Source: Solibacillus sp. R5-41
Lineage (GTDB): Bacteria > Bacillota > Bacilli > Bacillales_A > Planococcaceae
Direction: 5' to 3'
DNA length: 64,000 bases
Assembly (NCBI RefSeq): GCF_002736105.1
Contig: NZ_CP024123.1
Coordinates: 1,356,001-1,420,000 of the forward strand
The number at the start of each line of letters is the position of its first letter. Position 1 is the stretch's first letter. Positions 9,341 through 17,893 of this stretch are shown piece after piece. A model generated the notes under the pieces. The model did no database searches. It was not told where the DNA came from and worked only from the letters and a program-made list of their open reading frames with translations. The position numbers were made by a program, and so were the translations under genes.

Positions 9341-9525
9341 CTTGCTTCAGCAGAAGTCTTCCACTTCTACAAGTGATGATGAATGAAAAATATGCAACTT
9401 AAAACAGTGAGGACTCAAACCCCGGCTGAAGCAAATTAATGCCCTGGCGGATGTCCAGATTTTTAAGGGGAGCTTTTCGAGCATGCTTGAAAAAATCTGG
9501 ACGCAATTACGCCGAGGCGTAATTA
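9341..9525 (+). repeat. Modular palindromic intergenic repeat, copy A
   Basis: Module 1 (9341-9434) is a fold-back closed by TTGCTTCAGC pairing with GCTGAAGCAA. It contains an AGAAGT/ACTTCT hairpin and an ACTCAAACCCC stretch. Module 2 (9446-9525) contains CCAGATTTTT paired with AAAAATCTGG around a palindrome centred on GCATGC. It ends with an ATTACGCC/GGCGTAAT hairpin. Related copies occur at 23412-23719, 33616-33701 and 48549-48629 (reversed). A module 1 fragment is at 29749-29806, and end-hairpin-only copies are at 11136 and 55265. Confidence 0.75.
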
Positions 9526-9593
9526 ATTTTTGTAAACCTATTTTCCGGTTTGGGCTTTCCAAGTGGAACTGCTAAAAATCGGAGGACAAAACA

Positions 9594-10778
9594 TTGAATA
9601 TCAAAAATATTTACTACTTTATAACTAGTTCACGAGCATTCATCATACAGATGGTGTTTACGCTGAACGCGATTTATTACGTATCTCAAGCTGGGCTAAA
9701 TCCATTACAGCTCGTCTTGATAGGGACGATTTTAGAACTATCCATTTTATTATTTGAAATGCCAACGGGGTTGGTGGCCGACTTTTTTGGAAGAAAGAAG
9801 TCATTAGTCATTGGAACGTTCATTATCGGGGCAGCTCATTTACTTGAAGGGAGCGTTCCAGAGTTTTGGTCAATTGCTGTCGGTTCGGCATTATGGGGGA
9901 TTGGTTGGACGTTTATTAGTGGTGCGGAGCAAGCGTGGGTCGCTGACGAACTGGAGAACAAAAAATTGGATCAGGTATTCCTAAAGGGGGCACAATACAG
10001 TTCCCTTGGTGCATTTTGCGGAATTATTGTCAGTGTACTCATTGCTACTGTTTTTTCTGTACAAATGACCATTTTGTTTGCTGGATCTTTATTAGTACTA
10101 TTAGCGATCATCACGCTAATGGTTATGCCGGAAACGAAATTTGTGACGATTTCCCGAGAGGGCAATTCTAGTATTAGACAGATAGTATTAGCCGTAAAGG
10201 GTGGCGTGTCACAAATAAAGGGAAATACAGTGTTATTTGCAATTGCGGCTATCACATTATTATGGGGGCTTGCTAGCGAAGGTTTTGACCGGTTATGGGG
10301 CGCCCATTTCATTGAAAGTTTCAGTCTAGCAGAGGAAGACTCCATATACTGGTTTGGAGCCTTTTATGCCATTGCATTTTTACTAAATATCGCAGTGCTG
10401 AAGGTTGTCGAGATTTATATGAAAGGTCGCTATGCAACGATTTTGTTGCTGATTAATAGTTTATTATCTTTAGCTATGCTGTTTTTTGCATTTACTGAAA
10501 ATTTTTTGATTGCGGTATTATTATATTGGGTAATTGCTACACTACGAAATATCAATTATCCAATAATGAGTGTGATGATAAACGAGCGATTGCAGTCACA
10601 AGGCAGGGCTACTGCACTTTCGATGTTCGGTCAGATAGACGCGCTAGGGCAGGTAGCTGGAGGTCCTCTTGTAGGAATCATTGCGCTTTATACCTCAATT
10701 AATGGAGGTATTGCTTTTTCAGCAATTTTGATTATCCCCACGTTGTACTTTTTATGGAAGATAAGAAAAGTAGCTTGA
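9594..10778 (+). CDS. MFS family transporter, drug-exporter type
   Basis: This 394-residue protein has about 12 membrane segments. It carries the MFS loop motif in LVADFFGRKKS after the second segment and a WGxGWTFISGAEQAWVADE stretch in the fourth to fifth. It resembles the DHA1/YxiO-like multidrug or tetracycline-exporter branch. The substrate is not readable. The start is TTG at 9594, seven bases after GGAGGA. It follows the repeat element directly and has its own terminator downstream. Confidence 0.8.
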   Translation: MNIKNIYYFITSSRAFIIQMVFTLNAIYYVSQAGLNPLQLVLIGTILELSILLFEMPTGLVADFFGRKKSLVIGTFIIGAAHLLEGSVPEFWSIAVGSALWGIGWTFISGAEQAWVADELENKKLDQVFLKGAQYSSLGAFCGIIVSVLIATVFSVQMTILFAGSLLVLLAIITLMVMPETKFVTISREGNSSIRQIVLAVKGGVSQIKGNTVLFAIAAITLLWGLASEGFDRLWGAHFIESFSLAEEDSIYWFGAFYAIAFLLNIAVLKVVEIYMKGRYATILLLINSLLSLAMLFFAFTENFLIAVLLYWVIATLRNINYPIMSVMINERLQSQGRATALSMFGQIDALGQVAGGPLVGIIALYTSINGGIAFSAILIIPTLYFLWKIRKVA

Positions 10779-10902
10779 GAAAGTAGGGGTTAAACTGGAA
10801 TAATAAAATTTGGATAAAATTATATGATAATTTTGATGATATGCTAGATGAAAATAGTTTTTGATGTAAGAATTCGATATAAAAATAACATAATAAATAA
10901 AA

Positions 10903-10942
10903 AAAGCGCAGTAATCCCTAATACTTGGGGTTACTGCGCTTT
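10903..10942. terminator. Terminator, duplicate of the bioB/kynB terminator
   Basis: A GC-rich 13-base stem (10906-10918 with 10927-10939) has flanking A and T runs. It closely resembles the terminator at 14954-14998, and in both places a kynB sequence lies on its right. This shows that the duplication includes the terminator. Confidence 0.8.
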
Positions 10943-10969
10943 GTCATCATTATTTCCGTTAAACAGTTG

Positions 10970-11123
10970 AGTTAAGGTACATGAATTTTAAGGTTAACTG
11001 TTCGTACGGGTGCTCCGTCTTGATAGAATGCCTGATGAGCAATGACTTCCTTACTGACTAATGGATTGACAGAAGGATTGTCAACACCGAATAACACGAC
11101 GTTTGTGTAATATCAATCCTCAT
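10970..11123 (-). pseudogene. kynB: Decayed kynB remnant
   Basis: On the minus strand this stretch aligns with the intact kynB at 15024-15647 in three blocks: the start region (11105-11123), the middle block with GVDNPSVD-coding sequence (about 11021-11100) and the 3' end (10970-11020). Two large internal deletions separate the blocks. The start codon survives but the ribosome site does not. The neighbouring terminator is duplicated too. The remainder of the 10779-11290 gap holds only the repeat hairpin and the bio promoter. Confidence 0.85.
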
Positions 11124-11135
11124 AGCGCAAGTCTA

Positions 11136-11166
11136 AACAATTACGCTTGGCGTAATTGTTTTTTTT
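11136..11166 (+). repeat. Repeat hairpin with T-run (terminator-like)
   Basis: An 11-base stem AACAATTACGC/GCGTAATTGTT with a 3-base loop is followed by at least six T. The same hairpin with the same GTCTAAAC-type flank occurs at 55265-55297. It matches the end hairpin of the modular repeat. It could stop readthrough into the bio operon. Confidence 0.7.
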
Positions 11167-11223
11167 AGATCATTTCTCTAAATGGGTTTTTATCGTTGGA
11201 TTACTCTCGAATACAAAATATCA

Positions 11224-11275
11224 TTTACAACATAAAAATAAATGTGTTAACATAAAAAACAATTAAGTTAACACA
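11224..11275 (+). promoter_or_regulatory. bio promoter with overlapping BirA operator
   Basis: The -35 TTTACA (11224-11229) and the extended -10 TG-T-TAACAT (11245-11253) are 18 bases apart. A perfect 9-base inverted repeat, TGTGTTAAC (11243-11251) and GTTAACACA (11267-11275) with a 15-base spacer, is the BirA box of Bacillales. It overlaps the -10 region, so biotinyl-AMP-bound BirA should block initiation when biotin is plentiful. Confidence 0.85.
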
Positions 11276-11290
11276 AAAGAGAGGGGGGCA

Positions 11291-11998
11291 ATGATGCAGC
11301 ACTTTTGGGTAGTTGGCACAGATACAGATGTCGGGAAAACATGTGTGACCACATTATTAATGCGTCAGTTACAATCACAAGGTATTCGTGTGACACCGTA
11401 CAAACCGGTTCAAACAGGGGAAGTATTTGAAAATGGACAAGCCTATTATTACGATTCAACAATGTATGAAACGTATTCTTTACAACCATTAGAACGAGCA
11501 AGTTTGAACGATTATTCATTTAAAGAGCCTGCTTCACCACATTTTGCAGCTCAACTAGAAGGGCAGCAAATTGATACGAAGCGCATTTTACAGCAAATTA
11601 ACCGATTACAACAAGTGGTTGATGTTTTAATTTGTGAAGGTGCCGGTGGGATTTTTGTTCCGCTTGATGCTAATGGAGAGATAACGTTGCTTGATGTAAT
11701 TATGGAAAGTCAGTTGCCTGTTGTGGTCGTAACGCGGACAAAGCTTGGGACAATTAATCACACCATGTTGACGTTAGAAGTATTACAGTCAAGAGGAATT
11801 GAAGTGCTAGGGATTGTCTTTAATGGCGATACAGGAAGTGCGATGGACCGTAATAATATTGAAACTATTTTACAGTATCATCCAAAACCATATGCAATAA
11901 TTCCACAGTATAAAGAATTTTCAAAAGTAATGGATCATTCTATTACAAACACATCATTATTTGGAAGGCTGTATCAACATGACACAAAAATTATCTGA
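11291..11998 (+). CDS. bioD: Dethiobiotin synthetase
   Basis: This 235-residue cytoplasmic enzyme closes the ureido ring of 7,8-diaminopelargonate with CO2 and ATP. The P-loop [10 protein letters not shown] is at residues 7-16, the substrate lysine lies in KPVQTG, and the third signature is [11 protein letters not shown] near residue 116. Two ATG codons (11291, 11294) follow GAGGGGGG. It is the first gene of the BirA-controlled operon and overlaps bioA by 20 bases. Confidence 0.95.
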   Translation: MMQHFWVVGTDTDVGKTCVTTLLMRQLQSQGIRVTPYKPVQTGEVFENGQAYYYDSTMYETYSLQPLERASLNDYSFKEPASPHFAAQLEGQQIDTKRILQQINRLQQVVDVLICEGAGGIFVPLDANGEITLLDVIMESQLPVVVVTRTKLGTINHTMLTLEVLQSRGIEVLGIVFNGDTGSAMDRNNIETILQYHPKPYAIIPQYKEFSKVMDHSITNTSLFGRLYQHDTKII

Positions 11999-13346
11999 CT
12001 GGCAAGAGAGAGATTTAAAGCATGTATGGCATCCATGCTCACAGATGAAGGATTATGAGCAGTTCCCGCCAATCGTCATTGAACGGGGGGAAGGTGTGTG
12101 GCTTTATGATGAGCATGGCAATCGATATTTAGATGCCGTATCTTCTTGGTGGGTAAATTTGTTTGGTCATGCCAATTCACGCTTAAGCCGAGCAATAAGT
12201 GAGCAAGCATTTCAGCTGGAACATACGATTTTTGCGAATTTCACACATGAGCCAGCTATACGAGTTGCCGAAAAATTAGTCGCTTTAACACCAGAGGGCT
12301 TAAACAAAGTCTTTTTTGCAGATAATGGTTCCTCGTCTATTGAAGTTGCATTGAAAATGAGCTTTCAATTTCATATGCAAAGTGGCAAGATAACGAAAAA
12401 ACGCTTTCTTGCATTAACGGATGCGTATCATGGAGAGACACTTGGGGCACTATCTGTCGGAGGAGTAGACTTATATAATGACGTGTATCAGCCGCTCTTA
12501 CTCGATACGGTACGTGCACAAGGACCGGATTGTTTCCGCTGTCCATTCAATGATCAGCCGGCAAGCTGTCAGGCACAATGTATTCGTTTTGTGGAAGAGG
12601 AATTATTTTTACATCATGAGGAAATTACTGCTGTTATTATTGAACCACTTATTCAGGCTGCAGCTGGGATGAAAATGTATCCACCGATTTATTTAGAGCG
12701 ACTAAGAGCTTTATGTACAAAATATGATGTGCATTTAATCGCAGATGAAATTGCGGTTGGATTTGGTCGAACGGGTACAATGTTTGCTTGTGAGCAAGCG
12801 AACATTTCGCCAGATTTTATGTGCCTCTCAAAAGGATTAACAGGTGGTTATTTACCGTTATCTGTCGTTTTAACAACAGATGCTATTTACGATGCCTTTT
12901 ATGATGACTACAACAAGATGAAGGCTTTTTTACATTCTCATAGCTATACAGGGAACACGCTTGCTTGTCGTGTGGCACTGGAAGTATTGACGATATTTGA
13001 AGAGGAAAATTATATCGAAATTGTACAACGTAAAGGTGAGTATATGAGAAAATTAGCGATTGAAGCATTTAGTGATCTTCCATATGTAGGGGAGTATCGT
13101 CAAATTGGTCTAGTCGGTGCGATTGAGCTAGTATCAAATCGGGACTCAAAAGAACCTTTGCCGAGTGAGGATCGTGTTGGCTATCAAATTTATAAAAAGG
13201 CGTTAACGAAAGGGTTACTCATTCGACCACTAGGGAATATTTTATATTTTATGCCACCGTATATTATTACAGATGAGGAAATGCGTTTCATGATTCAGAC
13301 GACAAAAGAAACAGTGGCGCATTTTTTTGCAGAGAGGGATGCATAA
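11979..13346 (+). CDS. bioA: 7,8-diaminopelargonate (DAPA) aminotransferase
   Basis: This 455-residue class III PLP aminotransferase makes 7,8-diaminopelargonate from 8-amino-7-oxononanoate. Substrate residues SWWVNLFGH lie near the N-terminus. The PLP pocket shows [27 protein letters not shown] and the Schiff-base Lys in [11 protein letters not shown] Cys-rich insert ([17 protein letters not shown]) is present. The Bacillus homologue BioK uses lysine rather than SAM as amino donor; which donor is used here cannot be told. I placed the start at the ATG at 11979, after GGAAGG and inside the end of bioD, because the upstream TTG frame lacks a site. Confidence 0.93.
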   Translation: MTQKLSDWQERDLKHVWHPCSQMKDYEQFPPIVIERGEGVWLYDEHGNRYLDAVSSWWVNLFGHANSRLSRAISEQAFQLEHTIFANFTHEPAIRVAEKLVALTPEGLNKVFFADNGSSSIEVALKMSFQFHMQSGKITKKRFLALTDAYHGETLGALSVGGVDLYNDVYQPLLLDTVRAQGPDCFRCPFNDQPASCQAQCIRFVEEELFLHHEEITAVIIEPLIQAAAGMKMYPPIYLERLRALCTKYDVHLIADEIAVGFGRTGTMFACEQANISPDFMCLSKGLTGGYLPLSVVLTTDAIYDAFYDDYNKMKAFLHSHSYTGNTLACRVALEVLTIFEEENYIEIVQRKGEYMRKLAIEAFSDLPYVGEYRQIGLVGAIELVSNRDSKEPLPSEDRVGYQIYKKALTKGLLIRPLGNILYFMPPYIITDEEMRFMIQTTKETVAHFFAERDA

Positions 13347-13349
13347 GGG

Positions 13350-13940
13350 ATGCAGCAACGACAAAAAACGTTATCACTCGTAATGGTTGCGATGTTTGCT
13401 GCTTTAACAGCAATTGGAGCATTTATTAAAGTCCCATTACCAGTCGTACCATTTACATTACAAATTGTTTTTGTTTTTTTAGCCGGGTGTTTACTTGGTA
13501 GTCGTAATGGCTTGCTAAGCCAACTTGTGTATATCGGTATCGGCTTAGTTGGGTTACCTGTATTTACACAAGGTGGAGGAATTACATATGTGATGCAGCC
13601 AACATTTGGTTTTTTAATTGGCTTTGCACTTGCTGCATTTGTCATCGGTTGGCTGCTTGAAAAAGTGGATGTTCCAACAAAATGGCATTTTATCTTTGTG
13701 AATATAGTTGGACTCCTACTTATTTATGCGATTGCTGTACCGTATTTATTTGTATCGTTGAACTTTTGGCTAGACGTGCAAACGAGTTGGTCACATGTAT
13801 TTCTAGTAGGGTTTTTAAATAGTATTCTTGCCGATTTTTGCTTAGCGATTGTATCGGCATTATTGGCTGAACGACTTTATAACGTATTTCGTTCGGCTAG
13901 AGCAATTGAAATAGTACAGATGAAAAAGGAGCATGCATAA
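13350..13940 (+). CDS. bioY: Biotin ECF transporter S component BioY
   Basis: This 196-residue integral membrane protein has about six hydrophobic segments. It shows the BioY-type features VPLPVVPFTLQ and the G-rich GLVGLPVFTQGGGITYVMQPTFGFLIGF. It binds biotin and, with a shared energising module, imports it. Its place inside the BirA operon supports biotin as substrate. The ATG at 13350 lies three bases after the bioA stop, and its stop codon overlaps the bioB start. Confidence 0.93.
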   Translation: MQQRQKTLSLVMVAMFAALTAIGAFIKVPLPVVPFTLQIVFVFLAGCLLGSRNGLLSQLVYIGIGLVGLPVFTQGGGITYVMQPTFGFLIGFALAAFVIGWLLEKVDVPTKWHFIFVNIVGLLLIYAIAVPYLFVSLNFWLDVQTSWSHVFLVGFLNSILADFCLAIVSALLAERLYNVFRSARAIEIVQMKKEHA

Positions 13941-14938
13941 TGAATTGGTCACAGTTGGCAGAAGAAGTTATTGAGGGGAAAGTTATTAGTAATGATGAGG
14001 CGCTATCGATTTTAAATAGCGATGATGATGAGTTATTAAAATTAATGGATGGTGCATTTACTATTCGTAAACATTATTACGGTAAAAAAGTAAAACTTAA
14101 TATGATTATGAATGCTAAAAGTGGTTATTGCCCAGAGGATTGTGGCTATTGTTCGCAATCTTCTAAATCTACTGCGCCGATAGATAAGTATCCATTTATT
14201 ACAAAGGATGAGATTTTAGAAGGGGCTAAACGTGCATTTGAAAATAAAATTGGAACGTACTGTATTGTTGCGAGTGGACGTGGCCCGACGCGTAAAGATG
14301 TAAATGTCGTGAGTGAAGCTGTGACGGAAATTAAAGAAAAATATGGTCTAAAGGTTTGTGCATGCTTAGGGCTATTAAAGGAAGAGCAAGCACAGCAATT
14401 AAAAGAAGCGGGGGTAGACCGTTACAATCATAATTTAAATACATCTGAGCGCCATCATTCGTATATTACGTCATCTCATACATATGAGGATCGTGTCAAT
14501 ACAGTGGAAACTGTGAAAAAACATGGTATTTCACCTTGTTCAGGTGCCATTATCGGGATGAAGGAAACGAAGGAAGACGTAGTAGAAATTGCACGTGCAC
14601 TTTATCAGTTAGATGCAGATTCAATTCCTGTCAATTTCCTAAATGCCATTGATGGGACAAAGCTGGAAGGTACGAAAGAACTAAACCCACGCTATTGTTT
14701 AAAAGTTTTAGCACTATTCCGTTATATTAACCCGACAAAGGAAATTCGTATTTCAGGTGGTCGTGAAATAAATCTTGGATCGCTACAACCACTTGGTATG
14801 TACGCAGCAAACAGTATTTTTGTGGGGGATTATTTAACAACTGAAGGGCAAGAGGCTAATAGCGATTACCGTATGCTGACAGATATCGGCTTTGAAATTG
14901 AGTTAACAGAAAAGCAAGAGGCAGCATTTTGCTCTTAA
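13940..14938 (+). CDS. bioB: Biotin synthase (radical SAM)
   Basis: This 332-residue iron-sulfur enzyme inserts sulfur into dethiobiotin. The radical-SAM CxxxCxxC motif is in CPEDCGYCSQS at about residues 67-77. The auxiliary-cluster region NHNLNTSERHH and the conserved SGGREINLG follow. The ATG overlaps the bioY stop (TAATG), with AAAAGGAG upstream. It is the last gene of the operon. No bioF, bioW or bioI lies in this window, so early pathway genes must be elsewhere or absent. Confidence 0.96.
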   Translation: MNWSQLAEEVIEGKVISNDEALSILNSDDDELLKLMDGAFTIRKHYYGKKVKLNMIMNAKSGYCPEDCGYCSQSSKSTAPIDKYPFITKDEILEGAKRAFENKIGTYCIVASGRGPTRKDVNVVSEAVTEIKEKYGLKVCACLGLLKEEQAQQLKEAGVDRYNHNLNTSERHHSYITSSHTYEDRVNTVETVKKHGISPCSGAIIGMKETKEDVVEIARALYQLDADSIPVNFLNAIDGTKLEGTKELNPRYCLKVLALFRYINPTKEIRISGGREINLGSLQPLGMYAANSIFVGDYLTTEGQEANSDYRMLTDIGFEIELTEKQEAAFCS

Positions 14939-14953
14939 CAACATAAGAAAAAT

Positions 14954-14998
14954 AGAAAAGCGCAGTATCCCTAAAAGTTGGGATTACTGTGCTTTTCT
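14954..14998. terminator. Bidirectional terminator of bioB and kynB
   Basis: A long stem (14954-14971 with 14980-14998, one bulge) is flanked by A and T runs. It stops both the plus-strand bio operon and the minus-strand kyn operon. Confidence 0.9.
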
Positions 14999-15023
14999 CC
15001 ATTATTTCCAATATATATTTGAG

Positions 15024-15647
15024 CTAAAGTGAATGTACTTTACGAATAACGGCTCGTACGGGTGCACCGTCTGCGCCTTCCACTTTTAATGGCAAGGCGA
15101 TCAAATCATAAAAACCTTGTTCAATCGTTTCAAGCACTAATCCTTCGACGATATGAATGCCAGCTTGATATAATGCATGATGTGCACTAACTTCCTTGCT
15201 GTCTAATGGATCGACGGAAGGATTGTCAACACCTACTAACACGACCCCTTTATCCTGTAAAAAAGGGGCGACATTCGGATGAATAACAGGAATTGTCGTT
15301 GGAAATTGTGAAGATATGGAATCAAGAGTTTTGATTAGAATTCGTTGAACCCCTTTAAAATCAATGGAACGAAACGTCTCGTGTGTAATTTCAGCAGTTC
15401 CTCTACAATCCATGACGAGGCATTTCCCAATAAACACATTAACATCGAGCTGATCCACCTTTTCTCCGTTATTATCAAAGTGGAAAGGGGCATCGGCATG
15501 CGTTCCTATATGCATCGAAGTCGTCATTTTTCCGATATTGACAGAACCTGTTTGCTCTTTTGTATAACCAACTTCGAAATGAAACTTTGTATCACCTGGC
15601 CAGTTTGGAATTCCAGCTTTTAAAGTTTGTGTAATATCAATCCACAT
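15024..15647 (-). CDS. kynB: Kynurenine formamidase (arylformamidase)
   Basis: This 207-residue metal-dependent cyclase-family enzyme hydrolyses N-formylkynurenine to kynurenine and formate. The family motif HxGTHxDxPxH is visible in MHIGTHADAPFHF near residues 45-57. A second conserved block is VGVDNPSVDPLDS. It is the last gene of the kyn operon and starts 12 bases after the transporter stop, behind GAGGTG. A decayed copy of this gene lies at 10970-11123. Confidence 0.94.
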   Translation of the reverse strand: MWIDITQTLKAGIPNWPGDTKFHFEVGYTKEQTGSVNIGKMTTSMHIGTHADAPFHFDNNGEKVDQLDVNVFIGKCLVMDCRGTAEITHETFRSIDFKGVQRILIKTLDSISSQFPTTIPVIHPNVAPFLQDKGVVLVGVDNPSVDPLDSKEVSAHHALYQAGIHIVEGLVLETIEQGFYDLIALPLKVEGADGAPVRAVIRKVHSL

Positions 15648-15659
15648 AACGCACCTCTA

Positions 15660-17006
15660 TTAATATTGGATTATTAAATAGCCAAGAACAATAATAATGA
15701 CTGTTGGCACAACGAATGTCATTAAGAAACGATACGTTTTATAAAACCCTTCGCCCATTTTACTGCCTTGTAAAAGCTCGTTTTTCACTAAATTTTTATC
15801 CATTACATGCATAATAAAGAATGCAATGAGCAAGTTTCCTATTGGTAAAATCACATTGGAAACAACGAAATCTGTCGCATCGAAAATGTTTCTTCCAAAG
15901 ATCGAAACATCGCCCAATGTACTATATGTTAGAGTAGAGGGAATCGATGCAATAAATACAATAACCCCAATTATTATAGTTAATTTCGCACGAGTAATTT
16001 TGAATTTTTCAACAGTCGCTGCAACAATAATTTCATACATACTAAACGATGAAGTTAACGTTGCAAATAAGAATAAAATTAAAAAGAGTGCTAAAAACAG
16101 CTCGCCAAATGGCATTTGAGAAAATGCGGCTGGTAATACCATAAATAGTAATGGTGGTCCTTCAGCTACTTCCATGTCAAATGCGAATACTACTGGGAAA
16201 ATTGCTAAACCAGCCAATAATGAAACGAAAATACTTAAGCCAACAACCGATCCAGCAGAGTAGGGTAAGCTCACATCTTTCTTTAAATAAGAACTATACG
16301 TAACTAGACAAGAAAATCCGACTGCTAATGCAAAGAATGATTGTCCTAATGCATATAAAATTGATTTTCCGGTAATATTTGTGAAATCAGGATATAAGAA
16401 AAATTTAATACCTTCCATAGCTCCATCTAACGTTACTGCTCGAATAACTAAAATGAAGAACATGATGAACAATAATGGCATCATAAATTTATTCGCTTTT
16501 TCAATTCCATTTTGAACACCAAGTGCAATTACGACAACGTTTGCAATAGTAAATAACGCTAAACCAACTAAAGCAATCCAAGGTGTTCCAGTAACTTGGC
16601 CAAAAAATGCACCAGGGTCTAATGATGGCTCAATGACATTTCCTACAACTGAAACGCCACTATATACAAAAATCCATCCACCTACAACACTGTAAAAAGA
16701 TAATAGTAAGAAACACCCAAGTATCCCTAATTTCCCAATCCAAGCCCACGCAGGCGTATTCGGTGATAAAAATCTGTACGCTGAGACTGCCTCTTTTTGT
16801 GAGCTTCGACCGATAATATACTCAGATAATAGCATCGGAAGTCCAATGAGTAGGGTTAACAGAACGAAAATTAAGAAGAATGCGCCACCACCGCTTTGAC
16901 CTGCTACGTAAGGCATTTTCCAAATTGCCCCTAATCCTATTGCAGCCCCAGCAGATGCTAAAATAAAGCCTGCCTTGCTTGACCATTGACCTTTGTTTTC
17001 TTTCAC
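15660..17006 (-). CDS. Sodium-dependent NSS family transporter, probably for tryptophan
   Basis: This 448-residue protein has about 11-12 membrane segments and belongs to the neurotransmitter:sodium symporter family. The first segment has the family stretch FILASAGAAIGLGAIWKMPY with unwound-helix glycines. GGAFFLIF and LPMLLSEYIIGR follow. Bacterial members transport amino acids (LeuT, TnaT). Its place between kynA and kynB makes tryptophan or kynurenine the likely substrate, by inference. The start is GTG at 17006 behind GGGGGA. Confidence 0.88.
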   Translation of the reverse strand: MKENKGQWSSKAGFILASAGAAIGLGAIWKMPYVAGQSGGGAFFLIFVLLTLLIGLPMLLSEYIIGRSSQKEAVSAYRFLSPNTPAWAWIGKLGILGCFLLLSFYSVVGGWIFVYSGVSVVGNVIEPSLDPGAFFGQVTGTPWIALVGLALFTIANVVVIALGVQNGIEKANKFMMPLLFIMFFILVIRAVTLDGAMEGIKFFLYPDFTNITGKSILYALGQSFFALAVGFSCLVTYSSYLKKDVSLPYSAGSVVGLSIFVSLLAGLAIFPVVFAFDMEVAEGPPLLFMVLPAAFSQMPFGELFLALFLILFLFATLTSSFSMYEIIVAATVEKFKITRAKLTIIIGVIVFIASIPSTLTYSTLGDVSIFGRNIFDATDFVVSNVILPIGNLLIAFFIMHVMDKNLVKNELLQGSKMGEGFYKTYRFLMTFVVPTVIIIVLGYLIIQY

Positions 17007-17024
17007 CCAAATTCCCCCGATTTT

Positions 17025-17882
17025 CTATAAAGTTGTTCGTAGATCCCATAATTCTGGGAAGAAACGATGATCTAACACTTGACGTAAGTAATTTACACCG
17101 GAAGAACCACCCGTACCGATTTTAAAGCCAATAATTCGTTCGACTGTTTTCATATGTTTGAATCGCCATGTTTGTAAAGAATCTTCAATATCAACTAATT
17201 TTTCAGCGAGTTGATATAAATCCCAATATTTATCCACATTTTTATAAACGGTATTCCAAGCGGCTGCAACCGATTCATCTCCATCATAAACCACACTAAA
17301 GTCACGGTTTAACAGTGCTTCATTTATCGGTAAACCAGCGCGCGCCAATGCTTGAATCGAAACATCATAAATACTCGGTGCTTTCGAAGCTTTCTGCAAC
17401 ATTTCTAAAATCTCTTGATCTTTTTCGTAGATTTTTAAAATATAAGGTGTTTTGTATCCTAAAGCAAATTCAATTAGTCGGTACTGATAACTTTGGAAAC
17501 CGGAAGCTTTTCCAAGTGAATCTCGGAATTGTAAATACTCGGCTGGTGTCATTGTCGCTAGTACGTCCCATGCTTGAATAATTTGAATTTGAATTTTTGA
17601 AACGCGTGCTAACATTTTAAAGGAGGGCTGTAATTCATTTCGTTGAATTGCTTCAATTGCACCTTGCATCTCGTGAATAATTAACTTCATCCATAATTCA
17701 CTTACTTGGTGAATAATAATGAATAACATTTCATCGTGATGATTTGACAGACGATTTTGGTTGGATAAAATGTGTTCTAAACTCAAATACTCGCCATACG
17801 TCATGTCATTTTTAAAATCCGTATGAATTCCTTTTTCTTGTTTCATTTTCTCCTCGAGTTCTGAAATGGAGCGTTTCGACAT
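17025..17882 (-). CDS. kynA: Tryptophan 2,3-dioxygenase
   Basis: This 285-residue heme enzyme opens the indole ring of tryptophan to give N-formylkynurenine. Family landmarks are [15 protein letters not shown], the heme-contact histidine in [17 protein letters not shown], and the C-terminal heme-ligand region [16 protein letters not shown] start at the second ATG (17882). AGGAGG is seven bases before it but only one base before the upstream ATG at 17888. It follows kynU, whose stop codon is part of this ribosome site. Confidence 0.94.
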   Translation of the reverse strand: MSKRSISELEEKMKQEKGIHTDFKNDMTYGEYLSLEHILSNQNRLSNHHDEMLFIIIHQVSELWMKLIIHEMQGAIEAIQRNELQPSFKMLARVSKIQIQIIQAWDVLATMTPAEYLQFRDSLGKASGFQSYQYRLIEFALGYKTPYILKIYEKDQEILEMLQKASKAPSIYDVSIQALARAGLPINEALLNRDFSVVYDGDESVAAAWNTVYKNVDKYWDLYQLAEKLVDIEDSLQTWRFKHMKTVERIIGFKIGTGGSSGVNYLRQVLDHRFFPELWDLRTTL

Positions 17883-17893
17883 ATTCATTCCTC

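Noticed and set aside
9341-9525. Insertion sequence
   Set aside because: No transposase reading frame and no target-site duplication could be seen; the element is a short non-coding repeat.
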